Shown one piece after another: positions 1 through 9,401 of a stretch of 64,000 nucleotides of DNA. How positions within the stretch are numbered: position 1 is the first letter of the stretch; every line of letters begins with the position of its first letter. The DNA is taken from contig JAAHFU020000001.1 in the NCBI GenBank assembly GCA_010672825.2, positions 1-64,000 on the forward strand, read 5' to 3'. The notes below the pieces were generated by a model. That model did not search any database and was not told where the DNA came from. It was given only the letters and a program-made list of their open reading frames with translations. The translations under genes were made by a program, and so were the position numbers. The stretch is from Leptolyngbya sp. SIO1E4. Its GTDB lineage: Bacteria > Cyanobacteriota > Cyanobacteriia > Phormidesmidales > Phormidesmidaceae.

Positions 1-1094
1 TTTCTTGAATTCTTCTCGGTAAAATAGAAAGTCGCCGCAGATTGCCTCATCGCCTGCGTCAAAGCACACTTTGAGGTGCTGAAAGCAGCTCTGGCGTAGG
101 TAATCTGCAGTATTTTTACGCGTCTTCGGCAAGTCCTACCCAAAACTACTGCAACATCAATCTAGAGTCTGGGAATTGTAGTGCTGCCCATTTTGCTCAG
201 GACGTCGCGCCGCGCCCAGAGATTTAGCGCAGAATCACAAGGATTCGCAGTCTTGTCCTAATTAGACTGGCGAGTGCCATAGCAAGATATGAACGGTTGA
301 TCTGCTAATTTCCACCACGGCTTTGCTGATTGCAGATCCGTAGGGTATGAGGCAATTCTGTGAAGTGAATTCCCACTAGATGCCCAGATATTGATCTGGC
401 GGTGCTACTTGCTCTATGAAGAACCAGCTGATGCTAAGGGCTGCTAACCAACAGAGGAACCTCCACTAAGGCTGCATTGCTGCACTAGCCCCCTTCAGCA
501 TCCGCTATGGCAAGGCACAAAGTCATGAGCGACAGACCGGTCAGCATAGTAAGCCAATCTGTGGAGGTTCAGCACATTTGTGCAGAGATGCACTTTCTAA
601 TTGGCTTGAGGCTTACACTTTTGTGGATAGAAATCCGTAAGGCAAGACTCTGGTGCTTAAGGCTGACGCTTGAATAAGGCATTAGCTTGGCAATGAGCCG
701 AAAAAGGGTTGGGGGGATGGGATGTGGCGTATCCCCTTCCAGATCTTGCTAGCCGGAAAAGCTGGTTAGTGTAATATTCCTAATTGCCCGCTGCTACTCA
801 CCATGGCAACTGGGTATAGCAAAAGGCAACAGGATGTCGCTTGCTTCTGCGTATGCAGTAGGCAGAAGGATAAATAGAAACGCTTGATTAGAGGGCAGTT
901 GAGTTATCCAGGCTGTCACAACACAAATGCGGACTGCTTGTGAATGACAGGTAGAGTAAGTATCTTAATCATCCCTCCAGGTTGCACGGCCAGGAGGGAC
1001 TGCTAGACGGGCTAAAGATGCGTTCTGCAATCACCTTTTGAAGAGTCTTCGGAGCTGAACAATAAGTAAAACACTCAGCGGTATTTGGCTTAAC
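1..1094. other. Long non-coding stretch downstream of ftsE
   Basis: I find no convincing coding frame here on either strand and no tRNA, tmRNA, SRP or RNase P signature. The only structure I see is the set of inverted repeats around 457-593, listed separately. FtsX, the usual partner of FtsE, is not encoded here. Confidence 0.5.
457..593. ncRNA. Possible structured RNA (inverted repeats)
   Basis: GAACCTCCAC at 457-466 is the exact complement of GTGGAGGTTC at 561-570, with a further GGCT/AGCC pair just inside (470-473 and 552-555). Immediately 3' is a second hairpin, GTGCA-GAGA-TGCAC (580-593), whose loop is a GNRA tetraloop. A long closing stem followed by a GNRA hairpin in a kilobase without genes fits a structured RNA. 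I do not recognise a family, and strand and ends are unknown. Confidence 0.25.
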
Positions 1095-1982
1095 TCACCG
1101 ACGAAGATGGCGAAGACAGCCATTTTTAAGCTGCACAACGGGATGGTTAGAAATTCTGACTAAGTGCTCATTGTGGGTAGTCACAATCACAGTAATGCCT
1201 ATGGAGTTGAGCTTCTTCAAGATTTTGACGACCTGAAGTGCGTTTTCAGAATCCAGGTTCCCTGTCGGCTCATCCGCTAGCAGCAATGGAGGGGTACCTA
1301 CGATCGCACGGGCAATACTAACCCGTTGTTGTTCTCCCCCGGACAACTCATCCGGAAAACAATTTGCTTTATCTTGCAACCCAACCATTTTCAGGGTCGG
1401 CCATAAGCGACGATGTATTTCCTTGCGAGTATAGCCCTGGGCCCACAACACAAAGGCCACATTTTCGGCAACGGTACGTCGAGGAATCAGCTTGTAATCT
1501 TGAAAAACGACTCCGATTCGACGGCGCACCATCGCTAGCTGGTTACCCCGAAGTCGACTGAGTGATGTTCCTTCAATCATGACATCCCCTGAAGAGGGGC
1601 GTTCTTGCCCGTAGAGCAACTTCAGTAGGGTCGACTTGCCCGCCCCTGAGGGTCCTGTAATAAAGAAAAAATCACCCTTATGCATTTGAAGATTGACATC
1701 TACTAAGGCCTGGCTGCCGTTTGAATAAGCCTTAGAAACGTTTTGCAAGACCACGACCACATCTCGCTGAGGCGCAGTGCGAGGGGGTTTGGATGCTTTG
1801 GGTTGTTTAAATTGAGATTTAGGGACTGTACGGGAGTCGGGAACTGCAGACCGATTGGGTCGGGCAGGAACCGTACCTGCTGCCGGGGGAGACACCATTT
1901 GAAAGCGATCGCTGAGGCGTGATCGGACATCTTCAGGCAACCGTTCATATTGACTATTAGAACGTGTGACGACAGAGGTCAT
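1095..1982 (-). CDS. ftsE: FtsE-like ABC transporter ATPase
   Basis: ATPase of the FtsE/LolD-like class, which in bacteria partners with FtsX to couple cell division to peptidoglycan hydrolysis at the inner membrane. The ABC core starts near residue 75. Walker A GPSGAGKST is at about 110-118, the signature LSGGEQQR near 213-220, and Walker B is LLLADEPTGNLD. The sequence after Walker A (TLLKLLYGQERP) is typical of FtsE. The first 74 residues are a proline- and basic-rich extension without homology that I recognise. If this is an over-call, a GTG in the VVVV stretch near residue 75 would give a normal-length FtsE. No ftsX is adjacent, as is common in cyanobacteria. The fold is certain; the role in division is inferred. 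Confidence 0.85.
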   Translation of the reverse strand: MTSVVTRSNSQYERLPEDVRSRLSDRFQMVSPPAAGTVPARPNRSAVPDSRTVPKSQFKQPKASKPPRTAPQRDVVVVLQNVSKAYSNGSQALVDVNLQMHKGDFFFITGPSGAGKSTLLKLLYGQERPSSGDVMIEGTSLSRLRGNQLAMVRRRIGVVFQDYKLIPRRTVAENVAFVLWAQGYTRKEIHRRLWPTLKMVGLQDKANCFPDELSGGEQQRVSIARAIVGTPPLLLADEPTGNLDSENALQVVKILKKLNSIGITVIVTTHNEHLVRISNHPVVQLKNGCLRHLRR

Positions 1983-2158
1983 AGGCTAAAGTCCCAAGAT
2001 TATCTAGCTACCCAGGTATCTACCCGCAAGCTTCTATGACGCTGTATTGTACTGAACTTACGGCAAATGTCTACCCCTATTTGCCAAGTTGATATGGTTA
2101 TTAGCGTTTTAAAGCGAAGCCTGCCCCCACATATAGGGTCATCCTCAAATAGTTGCGT

Positions 2159-3295
2159 TCACATAAGGGGAAGTTGCTGTTCAGTGGTGAGGGTAGGAAC
2201 AATGACGGCGTCTCCGTAGCCTAGGTGATGGCAGGCTGCACGGGTAACGACGCGACCTCGGGGAGTTCGCTGTAGATAACCCAGTTGCATCAAGTAGGGT
2301 TCGTATACTTCCTCGATTGTTTGCGCATCCTCCCCGGTGGCTGCTGCCATCGTATCGAGTCCTACAGGGCCACCATTGAAATTTTCAATCATGACGGAAA
2401 GAAGCCGACGGTCAGTCCAGTCTAGTCCACAGGGATCAACATTAAATAGCTCTAGGGCTTCAGCAGCGATCGCCCGGGTGATAGCGCCTGATGCCTTAAC
2501 CTCCACATAGTCGCGCACCCGTTTTAATAAGCGATTAGCGATCCGTGGCGTGCCGCGAGATCGCCGGGCAATTTCTTCAGCCCCATCAGGCTGAATGGGC
2601 GTATTCAACACCTGAGCTGTCCGCAATGCAATTTGGGTCAACTCATCCACTTCGTAAAACCGCAACCGCTGAATCAGGCCAAAGCGATCGCGCAGGGGAG
2701 AGGTGAGCGCCCCAACCCTTGTGGTTGCCCCGACCAAAGTAAAAGGCTGCAGGGGAATGCTGCGCGTTCGGGCACTTTGCCCCTTACCAATAGTGATATC
2801 CAGCCGTGAGTCTTCCATTGCTGGGTAAAGGATTTCCTCAGTCACCCGAGGGAGGCGATGGATCTCGTCGATAAACAAGACATCCCCCGGCTTCAGGTTT
2901 ACCAGCAATCCAGCAATATCGCGGGGTCTTTCGAGCGCAGGGGCGGTTGTGATTTTGCAATCTACCCCCATCTCTTGGGCCAAGATCAGCGCCATTGTGG
3001 TCTTACCCAAACCCGGTGGGCCATACAGCAACAGATGATCTAAGGGTTCCTGGCGAGACTTAGCAGCCCGAATCGCGATGTCTAGCACTTCCTTTAGAGA
3101 CTTCTGACCGATATAGTCTGCCAACCGTTGAGGTCGCAGGCTATCCTCTTGGGGGCTAGCAGGCCGCTCTTCGGCACCTCGGACAAGGGAAGGGGTTAAA
3201 GGGAGGGGGACCGTTTCTTGAGGTTTCGTCCCAGACTGCGATCGCCGCCTGGGCGGTTGTGATTCTGGAGAAGATTTTGATGAAATGATGGCCAT
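2159..3295 (-). CDS. ruvB: Holliday junction branch-migration helicase RuvB
   Basis: AAA+ motor that, with RuvA, drives branch migration of Holliday junctions during recombinational repair. An N-terminal variable region of about 50 residues, rich in Pro, Ser and Arg, precedes the conserved start [11 protein letters not shown]. Walker A GPPGLGKT is at 92-99 and Walker B FIDEIH near 141-146. The sensor and arginine-finger region reads [18 protein letters not shown]. The C-terminal winged helix ends in [15 protein letters not shown]. At 378 residues it is slightly longer than most RuvB because of the N-terminal extension, which is common in cyanobacteria. ruvA is not adjacent; it is usually elsewhere in this phylum. 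Confidence 0.97.
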   Translation of the reverse strand: MAIISSKSSPESQPPRRRSQSGTKPQETVPLPLTPSLVRGAEERPASPQEDSLRPQRLADYIGQKSLKEVLDIAIRAAKSRQEPLDHLLLYGPPGLGKTTMALILAQEMGVDCKITTAPALERPRDIAGLLVNLKPGDVLFIDEIHRLPRVTEEILYPAMEDSRLDITIGKGQSARTRSIPLQPFTLVGATTRVGALTSPLRDRFGLIQRLRFYEVDELTQIALRTAQVLNTPIQPDGAEEIARRSRGTPRIANRLLKRVRDYVEVKASGAITRAIAAEALELFNVDPCGLDWTDRRLLSVMIENFNGGPVGLDTMAAATGEDAQTIEEVYEPYLMQLGYLQRTPRGRVVTRAACHHLGYGDAVIVPTLTTEQQLPLM

Positions 3296-3353
3296 AGGGT
3301 GAGCGCGATCGCAGCAAACTTGCTTCTGATTCTAGTGAGAACGAGCGTATTAC

Positions 3354-4340
3354 TCAACCTGATAGCACACCACTCAACTGCATCAGATCGGCCACCGTCG
3401 GGCAGTGAGGTTTGAGCCCTAGCCTGGCAGGATGCACAGGGTTTTCATAAACAAAGTGGCGATACTTCAAGCAAAAGCGATCCCACTCATCCATCCGAAT
3501 GTTGAATCGATCAATAATGCGGTCTGCCAGCCAAAGGGACAGAGGAATGCGGAAAAAGATACGCAGACCAAGGTAGTCGCTAATTTGCTCTACAGCTTGA
3601 TTAACGGTCAAAGCAGGATTGCCAATAATGACTTGCCGCGGTTCCCCAGGGCCAGCAGGATGTTCAATTAAGTAATTCACCACTAAAGCAATGTCTTTTC
3701 CATGCACAAAGTGAAAGCTGCCGTCCGCTTTCAAAAAGCGAATCAGCCCCATCCACTTCACCACCTCTTGAATGCCTGCGGAAATATGGGAATAAGGCTT
3801 GTCTTTATCACCACCGAACACCAGGGTCGGAAAAACCGTTGTAACCTTTGGGAAAATTGCTAACTCCGGTAGCTTGAGATAGCACTGATACTTGCTACGA
3901 ATGTACTCTGTGCCAATGACCCCGGCTTCAGGCAGAGGCTGATTATGGTTGTCTAAAATGCTGGCAGTGGAAAAGTAGAGTACCTGTTCACACCGATCCA
4001 CATTAAGCAGTGACATTAGCCTGTGGTTGCCTGTCACGTTGATGTCATAAATTTCCGGTGCCCCTCCCCAAGAAGTTGCCGCAAGGATGGCAATATCCAT
4101 AGTGGCCAGCAACTCAGCATGGGCATCGACATTACGAATGTCGTCCTGGATGACTTGAATACGCGGTTCATCCTGCCAATTAAACATCAGCTTGGCTGGG
4201 TTTCGTACAAGCAGGAATAGATGATGAAGCGTATCCGCGAGCAATGTCTCGATTAGGTAATGGCCGATACAGCCACTTGCCCCGGTGATAAAAATACGCT
4301 TTCTGTCAGTATTTTCGGAAGTTTGAAGCAAATCAGACAC
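3354..4340 (-). CDS. NAD-dependent epimerase/dehydratase (extended SDR)
   Basis: Extended short-chain dehydrogenase/reductase of 328 residues. The Rossmann nucleotide-binding motif TGASGCIGHY sits near residue 19, and a YIRSK (YxxxK) catalytic pair follows after about 145 residues. A serine-containing strand (YFSTASILD) just before it completes the Ser-Tyr-Lys triad. The C-terminal third is the substrate domain of the nucleoside-sugar epimerase type. The substrate cannot be read from the sequence. It lies between ruvB and hemE on the same strand, with a gap of about 150 bp to hemE, so co-transcription is possible but not shown. Confidence 0.85.
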   Translation of the reverse strand: MSDLLQTSENTDRKRIFITGASGCIGHYLIETLLADTLHHLFLLVRNPAKLMFNWQDEPRIQVIQDDIRNVDAHAELLATMDIAILAATSWGGAPEIYDINVTGNHRLMSLLNVDRCEQVLYFSTASILDNHNQPLPEAGVIGTEYIRSKYQCYLKLPELAIFPKVTTVFPTLVFGGDKDKPYSHISAGIQEVVKWMGLIRFLKADGSFHFVHGKDIALVVNYLIEHPAGPGEPRQVIIGNPALTVNQAVEQISDYLGLRIFFRIPLSLWLADRIIDRFNIRMDEWDRFCLKYRHFVYENPVHPARLGLKPHCPTVADLMQLSGVLSG

Positions 4341-4497
4341 AGTAATGACAGGGAAAAACGCTGGATTCCCAAGACAGTAATAGAGAAGTCTTCATGCTTG
4401 CCTCCTAAAAGAAATGCATGCATGACGCATCTCAGCGATGCTTAATGGCAAGGATGTCAAGGTTATCCCAGCGTATCACCCGGCAGAAATATCACCG

Positions 4498-5562
4498 TTA
4501 AGCAGGAACTGCTAACAGTTGATCGAGTTGTTTACCGGTCTCAAAGAAGAAGGCTGCGTTCTCTTCTGGAGTACCGGGGAGAATACCGTGACCCAAGTTG
4601 AGGATATGTCCTCGTCGTCCAGCTTTTTGCACCGTATCAAAAATGCGATCGCGAATAAACTTCTTGGAACCAAACAACGCTGCCGGATCAACATTTCCCT
4701 GCACCGCAATATTCGGCCCTAGGCGGCGGCGAGCTTCGGCCATGTCCACCGTCCAATCTACGCTCACAATATCTACCCCAGATTCACCCATGAGGTCTAA
4801 CACTCCAGCGCTGCCGCTGATGTAAAGAATCAGCGGCGTTTCTGGATACCGGGCCTTAACCTGGCGCACAACCTGTTGCTGATAGGGCAGCGCAAACGTG
4901 CGATAGTCCATCGGACTGAGCTGACCAGCCCAGGAGTCAAAAAGCTGCACCACTTGGGCACCGCACTCAATTTGGTGGCAGGCATAGACAGCAATATTAT
5001 CGGCCAGTTTGCTCAGCAATTGATGCAGCATCGCTGGCTCAGAAAAGGCCATGCCCTTGATGTTGGCATAGTTTTTCGAGGTGCGCCCTTCCACTGCATA
5101 GGCAGCCAGCGTCCAGGGAGAACCAACGAACCCTAGCACCGCTGCTTCATTACCGACTTCTGCCCGGAGCGCACCCAAAATCGTCCGGATAAAGGGGGTA
5201 GCGGTGTCTGGGTCAAGCCCATGAACCGCATCAACTTGGGCCTGACTACGGATTGGCGTATCAATAATGGGGCCTTTACTCTCAACGATATCGAAAGGAA
5301 TCCCCATGCCAGTGAGCGGCGTCAGAATATCAGAAAATAAGATCACCCCATCAGGCTTAAAGGCGTGCCATGGCTGTAGCGAAATTTCAATCGCGAGATC
5401 AGGATTCTCAGATCGCTCTCGGAAAGAAGAGTATTTGTCACGCAGATCACGATAAACCTTCATATATCGACCTGCCTGGCGCATCATCCACACAGGAGGG
5501 CGATCTAACACTTCTCCGCGAGCTGCCCGCAGTAAGAGGGGTACCTGATTCAATCCGACCAT
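4498..5562 (-). CDS. hemE: Uroporphyrinogen decarboxylase
   Basis: Decarboxylates the four acetate side chains of uroporphyrinogen III to give coproporphyrinogen III, in the shared trunk of haem, chlorophyll and phycobilin synthesis; cytosolic. The 354-residue length is normal. Both family signatures are visible: [14 protein letters not shown] near residue 22, with the substrate-binding arginines, and [16 protein letters not shown] near residue 143. The C-terminal [16 protein letters not shown] is also diagnostic. A phycobiliprotein lyase gene starts 175 bp upstream on the opposite strand, a plausible functional link through tetrapyrrole metabolism. Confidence 0.98.
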   Translation of the reverse strand: MVGLNQVPLLLRAARGEVLDRPPVWMMRQAGRYMKVYRDLRDKYSSFRERSENPDLAIEISLQPWHAFKPDGVILFSDILTPLTGMGIPFDIVESKGPIIDTPIRSQAQVDAVHGLDPDTATPFIRTILGALRAEVGNEAAVLGFVGSPWTLAAYAVEGRTSKNYANIKGMAFSEPAMLHQLLSKLADNIAVYACHQIECGAQVVQLFDSWAGQLSPMDYRTFALPYQQQVVRQVKARYPETPLILYISGSAGVLDLMGESGVDIVSVDWTVDMAEARRRLGPNIAVQGNVDPAALFGSKKFIRDRIFDTVQKAGRRGHILNLGHGILPGTPEENAAFFFETGKQLDQLLAVPA

Positions 5563-5736
5563 TGAAACTTCACCAGTATTTATGAAACGTTTTGAGCGTA
5601 CTGGTTAGCGTAACATTCTGCGAATACCCCTATTTCTCGTAGCTGGAGAGGCTTCCATTTTTTGCCTCCAGCAGAGAGAGCGCTTCAGCGTAGAATGAAG
5701 AGCACTGGGTCATTTGAAGCCACTGAAGGCAAAGGC

Positions 5737-6258
5737 ATGGATATCGTTAATTTTTTTGAAAAGGTTGAAGGAACTTGGTTTTCACAGCGCACGACTCATT
5801 TTTCGCTGGGGATGCCTTCTCAAACTGCACAGTCAACATTACAGATCGTTCACCTCACCGCCAGTGATCCCCACATTTCAGCCCTATGCCAACAGTTTGC
5901 GGCCAACCCTGACCAAACGGCATTTGCCCTAAGGATTCAGCAAGAAGCGACAAAAAGCCTCTATGGATCAGCTGCAAACACACCTCAGCGCACCACAGTA
6001 TTAATCGGGTTAAAATCCAATCACGCTTGGGCTGGCGCATTCTTTAGCCAAACCGAGCAAGAATCCGCCACTACCGGGCAATATCACCTTGAAAATGAGG
6101 TGCTGACACTCACAACAGTCAATGATCAGCTACGGTCTGAGGAACGGTTATGGTTTATGAACCCTAACCTGCGGATGCGCACCAGCCTACTGAAGCGAGC
6201 TGATGGTTTCCAGATGGCTTCGTTCTGCTCAGAAGTCCGTCGCTCACCTAAGACCTAA
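5737..6258 (+). CDS. cpcS: Phycobiliprotein lyase, CpcS/CpeS family
   Basis: CpcS/CpeS-type lyases attach phycocyanobilin or another bilin to a conserved cysteine of phycobiliprotein subunits. The family hallmarks are MDIVNFF at the start, TWFSQRTTH near residue 13, and the C-terminal block SEERLWF, PNLRMRTS and MASFCSEVR. The fold is a lipocalin-like beta barrel. I chose ATG 5737 because family members begin with this MDxxxFF motif; the frame is open back to 5662, which would add 25 residues without homology. The resulting 173 residues match the family. Subfamily (CpcS-I, II or III) and target subunit are not resolved by eye. The gene diverges from hemE and is followed closely by tRNA-His on the other strand. 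Confidence 0.92.
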   Translation: MDIVNFFEKVEGTWFSQRTTHFSLGMPSQTAQSTLQIVHLTASDPHISALCQQFAANPDQTAFALRIQQEATKSLYGSAANTPQRTTVLIGLKSNHAWAGAFFSQTEQESATTGQYHLENEVLTLTTVNDQLRSEERLWFMNPNLRMRTSLLKRADGFQMASFCSEVRRSPKT

Positions 6259-6290
6259 ACTTCAAAGGGTCTTGAATGATGACCTTAAAG

Positions 6291-6364
6291 GGCGAACGAG
6301 GGGATTCGAACCCCCGAATGGCGGAACCACAATCCGCTGCCTTAACCCCTTGGCTACGCTCGCC
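6291..6364 (-). tRNA. tRNA-His (GTG anticodon)
   Basis: Read on the minus strand the 74-nt cloverleaf folds completely. The anticodon stem GCGGA/TCCGC encloses a GTG anticodon, and the T-arm contains GGTTCGAATCC. The acceptor stem GCGAGCG/CGTTCGC has an extra 5' G opposite C73, the G-1:C73 pair that identifies histidine tRNAs. CCA is not encoded. Confidence 0.97.
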
Positions 6365-6712
6365 GTGCGCGCTCTTCAATATAGCATTTCACTCGCTAAT
6401 TATGACAAGGGTCTACTGACAGGTTTGTCGTGAATAAACCGCGCGGATTGCGTCTATTTGCGAAGCATTTTTGGTCAGAAGCACGCTTGAGGCGGATAGG
6501 TTCGTAAGTCTAGAGGAGTACTCACTTGAGCAGGATGGCTCTAAGATGGAGGAGCTTTAACAGGCAGGTGGTTGAGTATGAAGTTACACAGTTCTCAGGG
6601 CTCAAGCTACCGCCCATTAGCATTGCACCTTGTTGCAATGTATTCCTAGAAATCAATCGCTTAGTGGGGTTACGCAATTGAATGGCACTCTAACCAACGT
6701 GATTTTGCCTCT
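6365..6712. other. Intergenic region, nothing recognised
   Basis: 348 bp between tRNA-His and the DUF4359 gene. I see no reading frame of note and no strong hairpin. It should hold the promoters of both neighbours, but I cannot point to convincing -35/-10 boxes. Confidence 0.4.
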
Positions 6713-7093
6713 ATGAAGCTTTCTGTGCTGCTTAGCGTTCTGTTGCTTGCGATCGCAACAGGTGGGTTAGTGGTCACAAACCCTGACCTTGATGCCTACG
6801 AGCAATATGCCAGCCGGCAGGCTGAGCAGTACTTGACCGAAGAGATTTGTACCGAACTTCCGAAGGAAGTTAACGATCTACTGGGAGGGCAGTGTGTCGA
6901 AGTCGTGCAAACGCTGCAACCTAATGTGGAGAGGTTGATTCGAGATCGCACAGAACGCCTAAATCTCGGTGTGGCGAGTATTTATCGCACCTCATTGGGG
7001 ATTCCAGAATTAGCCATGTTACCCCGCTACGAGATTGAGACCATTGGCATTCTAGGTCGGTTTATCACCTACCGGGCAACCCAGGTGCAGTAG
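6713..7093 (+). CDS. DUF4359 family protein
   Basis: Small exported or membrane-tethered protein of 126 residues. A hydrophobic N-terminal segment (LSVLLSVLLLAIATGGLVVT) acts as signal peptide or anchor. It is followed by the NPDLDAYEQYA motif, the conserved entry of cyanobacterial DUF4359 proteins, and by two cysteines (in EEICTEL and GGQCVEV) that could form a disulphide. The family is largely restricted to cyanobacteria and its function is not known. It stands alone in its transcription unit. Confidence 0.8.
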   Translation: MKLSVLLSVLLLAIATGGLVVTNPDLDAYEQYASRQAEQYLTEEICTELPKEVNDLLGGQCVEVVQTLQPNVERLIRDRTERLNLGVASIYRTSLGIPELAMLPRYEIETIGILGRFITYRATQVQ

Positions 7094-7162
7094 ACGACAT
7101 GTGTAGGCGTCAGCTTTAATTTGATAGCAACCTACAGGCAACCGGCTGCATGCATAGTAGCG

Positions 7163-7465
7163 CTAAGCGATATGGGCTTTGCCAATACAGCGATCGCCCG
7201 ACTTAACAATTAAGACATTAAATAGACTGATATCTGTATCATCAGGAAACGGGACATTAAAAGAACCACTGGTCTGCTGGAGAGCGCCTAGGTCAACGGT
7301 GCGCTTGGATAAATCACCTCTAATTGTGAGATAAGCTCTTAAATCCGAGGTATCTGCATCCGTCTGGAAATTTTGAAACGCTAAATCCCCCCCAACACCG
7401 GCAATGACGGCAACACCAATGCTGCCGGTTGTCGTATGCCCCTCTAAGCCCGAAAACGTACTCAT
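7163..7465 (-). CDS. Short DM13-like domain protein
   Basis: The 100-residue product resembles a single DM13 domain. It starts FSGLEGHTTTGS, continues with an LRAYLTI strand, then VDLGALQQTSG and DDTDISLFNVLIVKSG, and ends near GKAHI. DM13 domains are proposed haem-binding, redox-related extracytoplasmic modules in animals and bacteria. This one has no signal peptide: an in-frame TAG lies only four codons upstream of the chosen ATG (7465; a TTG at 7468 is also possible). It may be a 5'-truncated gene or a genuine cytosolic form. A weak AGGA lies about 13 bp upstream of the ATG. The domain call is moderately sure. Confidence 0.55.
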   Translation of the reverse strand: MSTFSGLEGHTTTGSIGVAVIAGVGGDLAFQNFQTDADTSDLRAYLTIRGDLSKRTVDLGALQQTSGSFNVPFPDDTDISLFNVLIVKSGDRCIGKAHIA

Positions 7466-7620
7466 CAATCCAGAGTCCTAATATTTTTGTAAGGTGCTTC
7501 TCGCACAAATAATCGAGTTAGGCAACCTGTCGTAAAACTCCTTGCAAGCAAGTCCGAACAGTGCCCAGGCAATTGTAAAGGATATTCTCTACAGTTTTCA
7601 GGGCCTGCAGCAGATTGGTG

Positions 7621-8445
7621 TCAGTCTCTCTTTGAACGACGTTTGAGGGTGAATCCCCCAAATGCCAGGGCAGCGAGCGTCCCTAGAACGGTACCCGGCT
7701 CTGGAATCGGTTCAGGTTCACAGCCGACAATCACCAAAGAGCTGACAATCGTACAGTGATCTGGATCCGGATCTGGATCGGTGTCTGCAACTTGTAACAC
7801 CAGACTGGCGGGGGAACCTAATAAATCGGAGAATCTGACCCCTTCACCACCGGATACCTGAGTTCCCCCTAAAGAACTCAAGGCGAGACCCAGGGAAAAA
7901 TCTCCAGAGCCCAGCCGTGCTTCGTTGAGAGAACTAATTGCTGCAGCACTGAGCGTAATTTCCAAAAATCCTGTCAGAGGGTTCACACCGGGCGTGCCAA
8001 AGACGGTTCCTTCTCCATAGACAGCACCACTCCCTAAGTCGTCGAAAATACCCAAACCTTCTGCTGACGGCGGGTCACTGGCTAGCTCATCAGACGTGGC
8101 AGACGTAACGTCGTAAACCGTCACCGTCTCGCTGGAGTCACCTGAAAAATAAAGGTCTTGGGGAAGCCGCAATGTGGCCCCTTCAATCTCTGACTCTAAG
8201 TCACTGACGTCAAAGTTAAAGAAGGAACGAAACTCCAGAACCTCAGACACCTCCGGATCTTTAAACTCTCCTGTAAAAGTATTTCCAATCTTGCCAGGGC
8301 CACCGTTATTCCTCCCATCTTGCCGATACCAACCCTGCTCACTGGCCCCCAGCGTCAACGTTGCTGCTTCTGCAGAGCCGCCCAGAACGAGGACTGTCAT
8401 CACAATCACAGAACTCGCGAAATTTCTGAACAGTGAAGCTTTCAT
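7621..8445 (-). CDS. PEP-CTERM sorted exoprotein
   Basis: Secreted protein of 274 residues. The signal peptide ends around SAEA-ATL (residues 1-28). The middle part contains a jelly-roll-like region of the DNRLRE type (EFRSFFNFDVSDL ... GATLRLPQDL). A DPDPDPD linker leads to the C-terminal sorting signal, PIPEPGTVLGTLAALAFGG followed by KRRSKRD. PEP-CTERM tails are recognised by exosortases and direct proteins to the cell surface or extracellular matrix. A good ribosome-binding site (GGAGAAAGG) precedes ATG 8445. No exosortase gene is in the window. Confidence 0.88.
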   Translation of the reverse strand: MKASLFRNFASSVIVMTVLVLGGSAEAATLTLGASEQGWYRQDGRNNGGPGKIGNTFTGEFKDPEVSEVLEFRSFFNFDVSDLESEIEGATLRLPQDLYFSGDSSETVTVYDVTSATSDELASDPPSAEGLGIFDDLGSGAVYGEGTVFGTPGVNPLTGFLEITLSAAAISSLNEARLGSGDFSLGLALSSLGGTQVSGGEGVRFSDLLGSPASLVLQVADTDPDPDPDHCTIVSSLVIVGCEPEPIPEPGTVLGTLAALAFGGFTLKRRSKRD

Positions 8446-9401
8446 AAACCTTTCTCCACCTGCTTAGCCGTGCTTATTCCGAAACACAGCAGTCTATATC
8501 TTTGGTAGACACACCTTTACCCCTCAGTTGCCTTACCGACCCCTAGAAGCCGAGAAACATTCACCGTTGGGATTATCAGAATCTTTGAGCAGCGATCCGA
8601 CAAACCTGTCATTGCAAGCTAAAGGCGCTTTAAGGGAGATAACCATAAGTCGGTCAGCAATATTGCGGTCGTTATTTCCCTAAGAGACCTATTCTCAAAA
8701 GCTTGCCGCGGTTCGTCATTTGCTTACACTCTCAACTAGTACACCCCATCACCCTCATACCCAATATGGTCTTTACACGCAGAGAGGCTCAATGGTCAGC
8801 GGCACATCTTTATCTACACCCAAAATACAGCCGACATTTTTAAGGAAAGTGTGAACATGCTGCTGAATGCCATCAAAACCTTCACCCTCAGTTAAAGGCG
8901 CTTACAAAGTTCAAGGAACCTGCAAACGGTCATCCCCTTAGACGGTAATGACATCAAAAAGCTCCCCTTTAATCTCTAATCTTGACTAATTCAGATTGTA
9001 TCTGTCTTTACTTTACAATCTGTAACAGTCACTTTTCTAGTTAGCAAATCCTAGAAGAGAAATAACAAATTCAGTTGAGTAACGACTTAAAAATCAGATC
9101 GCAGCGACTCTAAAATATACTGACACGGGCTTTGTGATAGGTCTTAACGGTTGAGAGGGTGCCGTGATCTAACAAGCTCATCAATTTATTTGACTGTCTA
9201 TTTGACTTATTTTGTATAACAAAGCGTTCTTGCGTGGTTTTTATTGTAAATCTGCACTTCTAAGCCCATTTCTGCAGAATCATAAAGCCGCCCCTCATAA
9301 GGGTTTGGGGCAAGGCAGCCACAGACAACTCGTTAACTTTAAGGAAGATTCACAGATTATTCACAAATCCGCCATCGCTTGCTAACCCTCTGTTGGTTCT
9401 G
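8446..9401. other. Long intergenic region upstream of PEP-CTERM gene
   Basis: 956 bp without a convincing gene on either strand; base composition becomes AT-rich between 8950 and 9260. Two similar short motifs, AAAGGCGCTT, occur at about 8621 and 8896. It contains the promoter of the PEP-CTERM gene and the 3' region of the GTPase pair, but I cannot locate a promoter or terminator with confidence. Confidence 0.4.

Noticed and set aside
1-1094. RNase P RNA, SRP RNA or tmRNA in the gene-free start
   Set aside because: None of the diagnostic core sequences of these RNAs is present on either strand.
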